Of a stretch of DNA of 64,000 nt, positions 54,901 through 64,000 are shown one piece after another. The stretch covers positions 13,894,169 to 13,958,168 of the forward strand of contig CM034613.1 in the NCBI GenBank assembly GCA_020091685.1, written 5' to 3'. Below the pieces are notes generated by a model, which had not been told where the DNA came from, did no database searches, and saw only the letters and a program-made list of their open reading frames with translations. This stretch comes from Lutjanus erythropterus (lineage: Eukaryota > Chordata > Actinopteri > Lutjaniformes > Lutjanidae). Each line of letters starts with the position of its first letter. Positions within the stretch are counted from its first letter, which is position 1. Both the position numbers and the translations under genes were made by a program.

Positions 54901-57900
54901 TATATCTTCAGGAAGTTTCTTATTGGGAGTGTGCAGACATTAAACTTAAACTCATCAACACTATCTTTCCTTAACTTTCTAACAATGAAATACTAATCCT
55001 TAAAAAAAAGTTATGATTTACAGAAAAACTCTGGGAACCGTTGTAAAAACTGTTGTGATGAATTCATGTCTGTACAAGTGAAGTGGTTCATCAACAACAA
55101 GAGATGACTATCATACAAATCCTGTCACCATTTCTTCTCACATTCCACCATCCGTCAGTGTCCCTGCCCCCCTTCAAGGCGAGGCCACACCTGTCTCTGT
55201 CTGCTGTGGGAGCCTGTCTATCCAGTCCAAATGCTGCTGCTATTTTTCTCTCAGTCACACCCATCTGTCAGGGCCATGCCAAGGCCATATCACCAGCTCC
55301 CTGCCCCCCGGTGGTCTCCCCTTTAAATGTTGCTTGAATATGTCTGGCCAGCTGTTGGATTATTTTTTTTTTTCTTCTTCTTTGCCTGTGAGTACTGCAA
55401 GTGGACTGCAGATTCATTGCTTTTGCACCTAGCTCTTGAAGGGGACAAATGTGTCTCTGTCCACTTTAAGCAGTTCAGTATGACCACCCAGGCACATGCC
55501 AGGTTTAAAGTCTTCTAAACTCACCATATAAACATTTTATTTTGGATGAAGCTGGCCTCATTGGCGTCATTGACCTAGAAAGCCCATATTGTGTTATAGT
55601 ACAATGAACACATTGGGACTCATGAAAGAATGTTTTTCTATTTTTATCTTAAATATCTCTTACGTTGTTTCGTACAAAGGGCTCATACGAACATGCCACG
55701 CCAGACTCAGCATACGCTCATAACTTCAGATAACTGTCTAAATGATCTGACTGTGTGTATTTGATTGCATGTGCATAATTAAGCCTCGATATTACAGTTT
55801 AAGGTTACAGGAAGTGTTCATTCATGAAAATGGCATCATAGAGTAAAAGAAGCTGGGCGGGCCAGTCTTTCTTCTACATTCATCTATTACAGCCTGGCAT
55901 GCATCCCTTCCACGCTTTCCCTCATTGAACAGTGAAGAGCAAGGCAAGAAGCTGTGGTTTGTGTGTCTTCGGAAACCCATCCAGAAACAGCATTACCTCT
56001 TCTTGAAGCACTTTGTTAAGCCCCTTGGCATTTTCTGCAGATATATACAGTAGTGGTATCATCAGCATGCATACATAGTCATGCAAGAATTTATTAATAC
56101 ACATGGCAAATCATTTGTGGAAAACGGAGAAGTCCTAGAGAGCTGCCCTGGGGAATTCCGCATTGTAGTATTTTAATATTTGACAGGGAACTATTTAACA
56201 AAACATAGTCTTGTCTGTGACACTTCAGTTTTAAATCTATATGCTGATAGTCTGATGAATAGTAGCTCATGATCTGTAAGATAAAAAGCTGCACTGCTGT
56301 CCAGCAGCACATCAACCATCATAAACTTTCTATCATTTTGTTTTAACCAGGCAAAGCTGTACATGTTGAATTGGCATCTTGATATGCAATTTTAACACAT
56401 TCCCTCTGCTTTCTCCCCCACCTTTAGGTCTATGATGTCCCCACCATCGCTCTAAATGTGTCCACATCAGATGTGCAGCCTGATGAAGTTGATGACGATG
56501 TATACAGCGTCCCTACACTTCCAGGTGTGCCTCTGGGTCCAGGGGAGTCCACCACCAGCCTCTCCAGTGACGATGCAGCCCAGGTTGGACAGGTCTATCG
56601 TGTCCCTGGACCTGAGAAGCGAGCGAGTGGTGGAAGTCATAACCGAGACTCTTCTGAACCCGACTGTGGCATCTATGACATGCCTGCTTTGACTGCTGAA
56701 GTCCTCCCTCATTCTTCCTCGTCATCCTCCACCTCTACTCGCCGCCTCTCAGTTTCTAGTAACGGTTCAGGCGACGTGCAGTGGAGAGCTTCACTTTCCA
56801 GCCTTGTCCACTCTGTGCTGAGCACAGCCACCTGCTCAGCCTCTACTCTGTCATCACGAGAACTGGCCACCTCATTGGCTGAAATCCTGTCGACCTGGAA
56901 AGCCAGTCACTCAGATGATCCTCCTCCGCCTCTGCAGCAGGCATGGGCTCGGCTATCGGACCTTCTGCCAGCGCTTTCTGCTGTTGGCAATGCTTCTCCA
57001 TCTGAAGGGCTCTTGTTGCTGGTCCAGCGTTCCCTTGAGGAAAGCGCCCTCCTCTTGCAGGCTCAGGGCCGCCCTCGTCTGCCTTCCCAGGAATCTCTGT
57101 CCCGCAGGCCATTGCCCGCGCTCCCGGTGCCTGATGGGAAGTCCTCAGGAGGTGGGATGGGCTCCCGTAAAGGTAGCTGGATCCAGGAGAGGCCCCTGCC
57201 TCCGACCCCTCAACCTGCCTTCCCTTTGCCTCCCACTCCATCTACTGTAACACTAACAGTGGGCCCTGTTGATGGAGAAGATGACCCCAGCAATGAGTAT
57301 GCAGGGATCGGCTTGACTCCCATCCCTGCCCCAGTACCTACCGGAGACAGTGTTGGATACGTGAAGCTACAGGTCAGTTTTCATCATGAAACTTATTTAT
57401 TGTTATGCAGCAGAAATGTCGTGGCTTTCAGTCATAGTTATGCTTAATGCATAATGCTTAATGTATTGGTGTGTTCTTTATACCATGACTGTTTTCCTGA
57501 AATAAGATTAAAAAAGGTTGCTCAGTTGATAAAGCACATGTCCTATTTACAGAAACTAAGAGTCATCAGCAGCAGCTGTGGGTTTGACTCCAGCCTGTCA
57601 CCCTTTGCTGCATATCTTCCCCATTCTCTCTTCCCCATTTCCTATCTGTCTAAAGCTGTCCTATTTAATAAACACCAAAAGCTCAAAAAATATTTAAAAA
57701 ATTATATATATCTCATGTTCATATTGCAAATATGCCTGGCTCTCCTGTCTTTGTCATGCTAGGGTAAACCTGAGCCACCTCCTGATGCCCTGACTGAGAA
57801 CGGACAAACACAAACTATCACAGCAGACATGAGGGTGAGTCTCTTCCTCTGTAATTTTACCTCTTTGTGTACATAATCTTTAGCTCCTACAGGCTATTCT

Positions 57901-60096
57901 TCTTAGTTTGTGTTGTACAGAAACACACACAGCAAGTCTACACAAATAAATCATTGATTCACTCAGTGTTCACAGTGTACTCTGTTTACCAATGAGCACT
58001 GTGACTCATTAATCCAGCTTGCAGCAGCCCTTTAGCTCCTGATGTTGTTGAAATCCACCCTTTGGTCTACACTTAACATGTTTTCTTAACACCACCTGAC
58101 TTACTATCATATTAACCCCCATTTCCTGAATCTGTACACCCCTCCATCATGCATAGAGATTAAAGAATTAGTAAGATCAAAGCTTTAATTTGTATTTCTG
58201 CAGAAACAACATCAAGGCCAACGGCTGGAGACTTGTAACAACATACATAACCAAAATTACAATCATGTATTGTGTTACATCTTAAGTCAGTTTTGCCTTC
58301 TGCTGCTTGAGACTGAGGTCATGTTTTCTTATCACCCAGTCTGCATGTTTTTTCTACTCTTCACTGGATTCCTTGGTTACGCCATAGATGAGCAACAAGA
58401 GGTCACTTGTAAATCTTGACAATCTTGCCTCACAGAGTGGAGGCTGCACCACAATAAGGGACAGAAAAGCACAGTCATTCTTTCAACAGTGCCACTTGCT
58501 GACGTACTGTATGTGTGTGTTTGTGTCCGATTTTCTCCTGCTTTTAAGTCCAGCGTAAAACAGGGCTCATATAAGGTCATGAGAGTTGGGAAAATGCTTA
58601 ATTTTACCTAATATGTTTTCATGGTTAGGCATATGCTTCAATTTGAATTAACTCCTTGGAAAATGCTTGATTTTCAACAAAAAAAAATCTGTGTTTATCT
58701 GCAAAATCACTCATAAACCTCAAATCTTCTAACATTTGAAATAAACAACAGTGTTATCATGCTTGTCATTCATAGGTAGATAAAAACCTGTTTTGCATGA
58801 AAAAATGTTTGAATTTGACTCTCAAAAAGCTGCATGAATCCTGCAAAGAAGAGCTGACTGCACATGTTTTGCATTACACTAACACAGTTATACACCCTCT
58901 GACTCATCGATGAGAAGGTGCAGCTGGGTCTATTCCAGCGTTTTTTCGGGTTTTGGCACCTTTAGGTTACTGAGCTGTATGCATATTAATTCTTCCCCAA
59001 AGCAAACTTACTTATTGCTTTGGAGAATGTTCTCTCTGCCTCCTATGTTATATGCAGCTGTTTGTTTTCCTTCGTTCTGTTATGTATCAAAATCAACCCA
59101 TCACTAAGATACATTATTAGTTAGTTTAATAAGGTAGTTTACCCTTTACCCCTTACTTAAGGGAATTTTTGTTGCCATTTCATTTTTTCATGGTCTCTCT
59201 TTTGTCTTTCTAGTTCTTCAGTGAGGTTCGAGTTAGCCATAAGGTAGGCTTAGTAAACCCTAACTTCAGTAGCCCTACCATATCAGTAGCTAGCCAGCGA
59301 TGAGGCCTGTTGGCTGTTTTTGTAGTGTTGAACTAAAAGGCACAAAGGAATCTGGATGTTTGTGGAACTAAAATGTTGTGTTGATGAAAACTCACAGTAT
59401 GGGGATAAAACTTTGTGGTCAAATCTCAAACAATAATGCTACATTTAGTGCTGATGGCATATTTGACTCTCTAGCCTGACTTTCCTTTACAATTAGTAAT
59501 TTCATTTGTCCTCATACAGATGACCCCATCCCCTGCCCTCCCAGTATCCCTCTCCCTGGAGGATTCGGAGCTGCTGTCCTTTTACTCCTCTCAGAGCCTT
59601 GCTCACCTTTCCTGCCTGGCAGACGCCATTGATGTGCTCTTCAGCAGTGTGCAGGGGAACCAGCCGCCCCGCATCTTTGTCGCCAGAGGGAAGAGTCTCA
59701 TTGTAACGGCACACAAGCTGGTGTTCATCGGGGACACCCTCTCTCGCCTTCTCACCTCTGCCGACCTCCGGGCCAAAGTATGTAGAGGAAACCCCATGTA
59801 CATTTTGTTTTCATGACATTATTTATGTGAAATCATGAGACACAATAATTCTGTAGTACATTTTTGGAATTTTGAATTAACTTTGTTTTTATTTCCTTTC
59901 TCTACTTCAGATCACAACCTCGGGGGGACGACTCTGCCAGGCCTTGAAGTCAGTTGTCGTGGCTACAAAGGGTGCTGCACAAAACTACCCGTCAGTGTCC
60001 GCCACTCAGGAGATGGTGGACCGTGTCGCCGAGCTCTCCCAGCAAGCAGCTGGCTTCTCCACTCTGCTGCAGCGTATGGCAGAAATATCATCATGA
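51913..60096 (+). CDS. efs: EFS / SIN, Cas-family scaffold protein
   Basis: Seven coding exons: 51913-51924, 52694-54022, 54537-54659, 56428-57372, 57763-57834, 59520-59777, 59911-60096 (TGA 60094-60096). They join in frame to 974 residues. An SH3 domain occupies about residues 5-65 (ALFDNTAESPEELAFRKGDI, SLHGRQGIAPANRL). A long substrate region follows with 15 YxxP motifs that are potential Src-family phosphosites (YLSP, YQTP, YDTP, YDVP and others). The Pro-rich SLSRRPLPALPVPD and ERPLPPTP blocks match human EFS closely. The C-terminal FAT-like Cas domain reads GNQPPRIFVARGKSLIVTAH, KLVFIGDTLSRLL and ATKGAAQNYPSVSATQEMV. It scaffolds integrin, Src and T-cell receptor signalling. bcar1 is the paralogous alternative, but these blocks and the synteny fit efs. 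It is longer than human EFS (561 residues). Confidence 0.94.
54816..54870. repeat. perfect 25-bp stem hairpin in efs intron 3
   Basis: Positions 54816-54840 and 54846-54870 are exact inverted copies separated by ATGTA; the arms begin CTGACAAGAGCCC. No mismatch in 25 pairs is unusual for old intronic DNA. It starts about 157 bp after the exon 3 donor. Confidence 0.95.
55920..56320 (-). mobile_element. decayed LINE reverse-transcriptase fragment in efs intron 3
   Basis: On the minus strand, QCGIPQGSSLGLLRF at about 56160-56110 matches the GVPQGSxLGPLLF motif of non-LTR reverse transcriptases. Further along, after frame breaks, is a HADDT sequence (near 56070), a changed YADD catalytic box, then LNKVLQEEVMLFLDGF. 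It is non-functional. The clade is unassigned (L2, Rex1 or RTE type). Confidence 0.75.
57500..57690 (+). mobile_element. tRNA-derived SINE in efs intron 4
   Basis: A-box-like GGTTGCTCAGTTGATAAAGC (57516), B-box-like GGGTTTGACTCCAG (57580), then CACCCTTTGCTGCATATCTT, pyrimidine-rich DNA and a TTTAATAAACACCAAAAGC tail. It is the same family as those at 23.1 and 32.1 kb. Confidence 0.72.
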
Positions 60097-62960
60097 TATT
60101 TCATATCACTTAAACTTTGTTTACACTACACGTATATTTTCTCTCTTTGAAATGCCTTATTTGTTGTTAGACTCTGTCACTACCTTTCCTTTGAATGGGA
60201 TTGAAGCAGGCGAAGTGGAACAAGTGTTTAGCCTCGCTGTAGCTGGGTTTTGACTGTGTTGGTCCTGTCCTCCAAGTGTGTGTTGGTTTGCCTTTGTTCA
60301 TATACTGACCTCCGTGCTTTGATGCCAGGCACACTTGTCTTTTTGAGTGTTAACTTATTGAATATTTGAAGCCCCGCTGTGGCTTTGAGTGTCCGTGCTG
60401 ACTGCTTATGTTGGGAGCTATGCTTTATTGTGTTTGCCATATTTTCTTTTCCCTCACATGATAGCCACTTCTCCTTCCTTCCTCTATTTATTTAGCCATC
60501 CCCCCTATTCCAAAAATAGCACAGAAGGAGGCCTTACATCCTGGTTCTGGCCTACTTTTTACTGTGATACCTGAAAGGCCTTTTGTGATTTATCATTCTG
60601 AAGCTGTTGAAGCAGCATATCAAGTGTTTGGGGCTTAATATGGGAGAAGCGGAATAGGGTGTGGAGTAGGAAGTTTGCGCGACTTCCATTCTTAACCTGT
60701 GCAAGTATGTGTTGTGTTTGTGTAGTACTCATTTCCACTAGAAAGCAGAGATTAACTGCAGTACAGCATGTAATCCACTCCATGCAGACTCAGTACATGT
60801 TCAGTTTATGTTCATGCAGTCTTAGACACCTCATGAGGAAAAATTTAACATATAGTTCAGATTATTTGAAGTACAGTTGTATGAGGTACTTATCCATAGT
60901 CAGTGTATTGCCTGCAGTAGATGGCAGTTGACACAGCCCCAGTTAGGGGAGTACTTATGTAGCAGTGTACTGCTGTGGACAGGGTCAAGTGTATGCTATT
61001 TTCACCACTGTACCTTGCCATCATACAGGCTTTTCCAAAGGGATACCACCATAATATAAGACAAATATTGCTTTTTCCAAACAAACCATGTAATGGTGGT
61101 TTCCCATCAGAAAAGGCTGTCTAGCTGCAAGTTTAAGTGGTGAAGAGATTTTAAATGTAGCCTACAGATTTTTTTTTTTACTACAGAACAGAAACAGACA
61201 CTCACTCATTTGGTGAAAATTTGGCATTAATTAATTCATGTGAAACAGGGGATCAAAAACAGTTGCTTTGGCCAAGAATGGAAATTTCAAAGGACACCAT
61301 GGCTGTAGTGTTTTTGTCAGAAAGTATTTCAACTTCACGTTTCATTCATGTCTGATGACATATCATGGTTATTTTTTGATTTAGTGCTGTAAATATATTA
61401 CAGATTTCTCTTTTAAGTGGCTAAAATAGGTTTTGCTGCTGACTTGTGCTGGTGCTCCTCTCTGCTTGTCCAAACTGGGGCCTTGCTGACCCCCCATCTA
61501 CTGTAGTCTGTACACAGACTTTGGATAAGTACCTCATACAACCCCACGTCAGATAATCTGGACTATCCCTTTAAAGTCCTGTCTGACAGACGGAGATCAT
61601 ATCTGAGAATCAATGCAGTGTCTGACAGTGAATAATGATAGTTGGGTGGGAAAAGATTACTTAATCCTGTTCTTTCCCACAGTCACATGGTCGCCTGGCG
61701 GTGGATAAGAAACCTGTTGACCAAGCTCACCTGTCTCCACATGTCTTGTTGTGATCTGCATGCTTACGTTTCTTTGACTGTCTTTGCTTTTCATATTCAT
61801 TTCCCGTAAAATGTTCACCCCTGTCAACAGCGCTTACTCAGATCTGCTTTGATGGTTTCAAGTCAGCAACTTTGCTGCAAGGGCATACGGTAGAAACTAA
61901 GGCTGGATATTTTATTTACATTATCTTAACATATCATTCAACCTTAGTAGAAACTGTGAAATGAAGCACAGCCCACTTTTTGAGCTTTTACATCCAACAA
62001 AACACATGCCTGTTTACCATCTCACTATTACCGACTGACCTCTGCCATTTTCATTTATGCCAGTCATCAGATGGAATATGTTGGTCTGAGCACAAACAGC
62101 TCAGAAACATGTTCACTATGAAGCTGTGGAGGAACACTAAGTGGACTGGGGGTTGGACAAACCTTTACACTACAAAGTTGGATTACAATACTTGAAAGTG
62201 TTAGGATCTATCTTCTGTAAAGTCAATCATGTTGCTTAACATATTCAAGTTTTATTTCATTTCTCAGTTTTATACCAGTCTTTGAGGAATTCAGCAGCTT
62301 CCTTATTTTACGTTTTCTCTCCTGTAGTGCCACCTTGTGGAGGTTTGAAGTATTACTTAATGAATACCTGCCTGGCCAAAACAGGCGCTATACTGTCTGT
62401 ATGAAGAGAGCATGATTGCCAAGTAACCTTTTGCTCAATATTTATTGTAATTTTTTATGTTCTTTGCTTTCCAGTTTGCATGGCTTTAATTTGCTTAAAT
62501 TTTATATATGCACATCCTTCATCAGGGGTGGTTTTGGGAAATTTACAATGATCAAAAATGTTTCTTTTTTTTTTTTTCCTGAAAAATATGTTAAGTTACA
62601 GGTCAAAGATATGGCTGTATTTTCTTTTGTACAAGAATTTTTTTTTACACTATGTGAACTCATTTGAGTCGTATTTGCTGAGGTATAGAATTAAATTTTT
62701 CTCCTACAGTATGCAGACCTAAACCTCTTTACTTTTAACACTACATTTGATGTCTGTCTTGTATTCCTGTTCAGAATGCACAAATACATCTTTTGCAATT
62801 AAACAAATGTGTTTGGGTTATTTATTACAGTATTAATCTGTCAAAGTGTATCTTTATTGTTTTTGCAGGACATCTTTATCAATCTCTACATTCTGATTGG
62901 TGCATTTCTTCTCCGGAGACCGTTGTTTTCCGTACAAAAATACAAAAGAACAAATAAAAC
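60097..62960 (+). other. efs 3' UTR and intergenic region to acin1
   Basis: No coding exon is seen. AATAAA at 62953-62958 is a clear signal, but lies 2.9 kb from the efs stop and close to the acin1 promoter, so a nearer unrecognised site may be used. A MITE fills 60850-61576. Confidence 0.45.
60850..61576. mobile_element. TTAAAGGGATAGT-family MITE, long form
   Basis: The left part ATAGTTCAGATTATTTGAAG, then GGTACTTATCCATAGTCAGT, is inverted at the right end as TTGGATAAGTACCTCATACA, then AGATAATCTGGACTATCCCT. The inner arms also pair (CTGCAGTAGATGGC with CCCATCTACTGTAG). It is non-coding, about 727 bp. Confidence 0.78.
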
Positions 62961-63160
62961 CACTTTAAAATGATTAAAGTTTTAAAAAGTCATCTTAAAA
63001 TCATGTAGTATGGGGCCGAAATTGGTCCAGTATTCTTTTACTCATGGGGTTGTGTTATGTGATTCGGAAAAGCCGATGTTTTCCGGAGATAGCCGAGCAG
63101 TGACGCCGAGCAGCAGCCGTAGCGACGCTTGTTGGAGTTTAGACAAGCGGAGGGAGCAAA
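62870..63160 (+). promoter_or_regulatory. probable acin1 promoter and 5' UTR
   Basis: Inverted CCAAT box (ATTGG, 62896-62900), then a CpG-rich stretch from about 63060 (AGCCGAGCAGTGACGCCGAG) up to the ATG. The CpG richness continues into the first intron. No copy of the TCTCGCGAGA element is present here. Confidence 0.5.
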
Positions 63161-63295
63161 ATGGCGGACGAAGATATTACGCTTGATGGGAAACCTCTAC
63201 AATCGCTCCGAGTCGCGGATTTGAAAGCCGCCCTGGAGCAAAGAAACCTGCCAAAGAGCGGGCAGAAAAACACACTCATCAAGCGGCTCAAAGGG
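63161..63295 (+). CDS. acin1: Acinus (ACIN1), first coding exon with SAP domain (partial)
   Basis: The ATG at 63161 opens 45 codons that end at a GTAAGT donor after 63295. The peptide starts [20 protein letters not shown] and continues [20 protein letters not shown], KRLKG. Human ACIN1 has [40 protein letters not shown], an essentially identical SAP DNA-binding domain. Acinus is a nuclear component of the ASAP and exon-junction complexes in splicing, and is cleaved during apoptosis. The start corresponds to the internal MAELEEVTLDG of the long human isoform. The remaining exons lie beyond the window. Confidence 0.93.
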
Positions 63296-64000
63296 GTAAG
63301 TTTTCGCTCATGTTGTGGACGAATGTCGAGTCTGTCCAAGTTCAGCAGCAGGCGAGAGACGGTGGGGGTTAACAGTAACGTTAGAGGCCGTAACGGTGTG
63401 TGGGCTCCGAAGCGGGAATACATAAACCGCCTGGCACACGCTATTACACGTAAACAACACTTTTTGTTTGCGGTTATTTGTGACAGACAGTGCAACGAAA
63501 CTGTCTACCAACCGAGTTCAGACTGAATTCGTAACTACTCTGCGTGCACCGTGTTGCACACAGTTGAACTGTGCACCTGTCAAGTCGAGGCCTAAGCTGA
63601 GTGTAAGCAAGCGAACAGCCGCACATAGTGTACAGTACATCCCCGTGACCGCGCTCCTCGCTCTGTCTGAGTGTGTCGGGGTTACGGGGGCGCGCATCGC
63701 GATGTAAACACAATTTTACGAGTTTGACCGGAGGGTGATCTGTACAATTTTTGCTTTAACTCACTCGTTAGCTACACGGTCGTTGTTTTGCATAAGACAT
63801 CCAGCCCGTAAACAACCATGTACTTCAGAGCCGTAGCTAGGATTTTAGACATACTGAGGTCATGGGTCTGAGCCTCCCCCACCTTTTTTTTTTAAAGGTG
63901 TAAATGCTGTTTTAATGGCTTCTACACACTACCTGGAATAAAATTCTGACGTGGAAATAACTGATTATTTGGTCTAAGTATCGCTGAATGTAGTGTTTTG
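63296..64000 (+). other. acin1 intron 1, CpG-rich start
   Basis: CpG dinucleotides stay frequent to about 63790, as expected for a promoter CpG island reaching into the first intron. The opposing open frames here are shadows of this composition. No exon is recognised before the window ends. Confidence 0.6.

Overview
The window is nuclear genomic DNA from a ray-finned fish, most likely a percomorph teleost. The genes are split by short GT-AG introns, and the encoded proteins are strongly vertebrate-like. The spaces between exons hold short non-autonomous DNA transposons and tRNA-derived SINEs of the kind that fill teleost genomes. All eight protein families whose genes I can place have human counterparts on 14q11.2-q12 (SLC7A8, NEDD8, GMPR2, HOMEZ, CIDEB, TINF2, DHRS4, EFS, ACIN1), so this is a compact conserved-synteny block in rearranged order. 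Gene names rest on recognising the proteins; no database search was run.

Layout, left to right. (1) 1-14.7 kb: the 3' part of slc7a8 (+), eight exons, followed by a long 3' UTR that probably contains a 917-bp inverted-repeat transposon with an internal hairpin array. (2) 14.8-17.2 kb: nedd8 (-), complete in four coding exons, tail-to-tail with slc7a8. (3) 17.2-24.6 kb: gmpr2 (+), complete, head-to-head with nedd8. (4) 24.5-27.7 kb: a decayed TRIM-like (B-box / B30.2) pseudogene (-) lying between two diverged direct copies of a ~450-bp segment. (5) 30.0-31.4 kb: homez (+), with its coding region in one large exon. (6) 33.5-36.7 kb: cideb (-), complete. (7) 38.4-44.8 kb: tinf2 (+), ten coding exons, divergent from cideb. 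(8) 46.4-49.5 kb: dhrs4 (-), eight coding exons. (9) 51.9-60.1 kb: efs (+), seven coding exons, divergent from dhrs4. (10) 63.16 kb onward: the first coding exon of acin1 (+), continuing beyond the window.

The genes belong to unrelated pathways: amino-acid transport, neddylation, purine salvage, transcription, lipid-droplet biology, telomere protection, retinoid/carbonyl reduction, integrin-Src signalling and splicing. They share a neighbourhood, not a pathway.

The most striking non-genic signal is a ~241-bp inverted-repeat element with 18-bp ends GTCGTGTCTAGAAGGGAA. It occurs five times in the window (17.7, 37.8, 50.6, 50.8 and 51.3 kb). Each copy carries two TCTCGCGAGA palindromes or one-base variants, the motif known to recruit BANP at vertebrate CpG-island promoters. 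All five copies lie in head-to-head promoter regions (nedd8/gmpr2, cideb/tinf2, dhrs4/efs). This looks like a mobile element that distributes a ready-made promoter motif.
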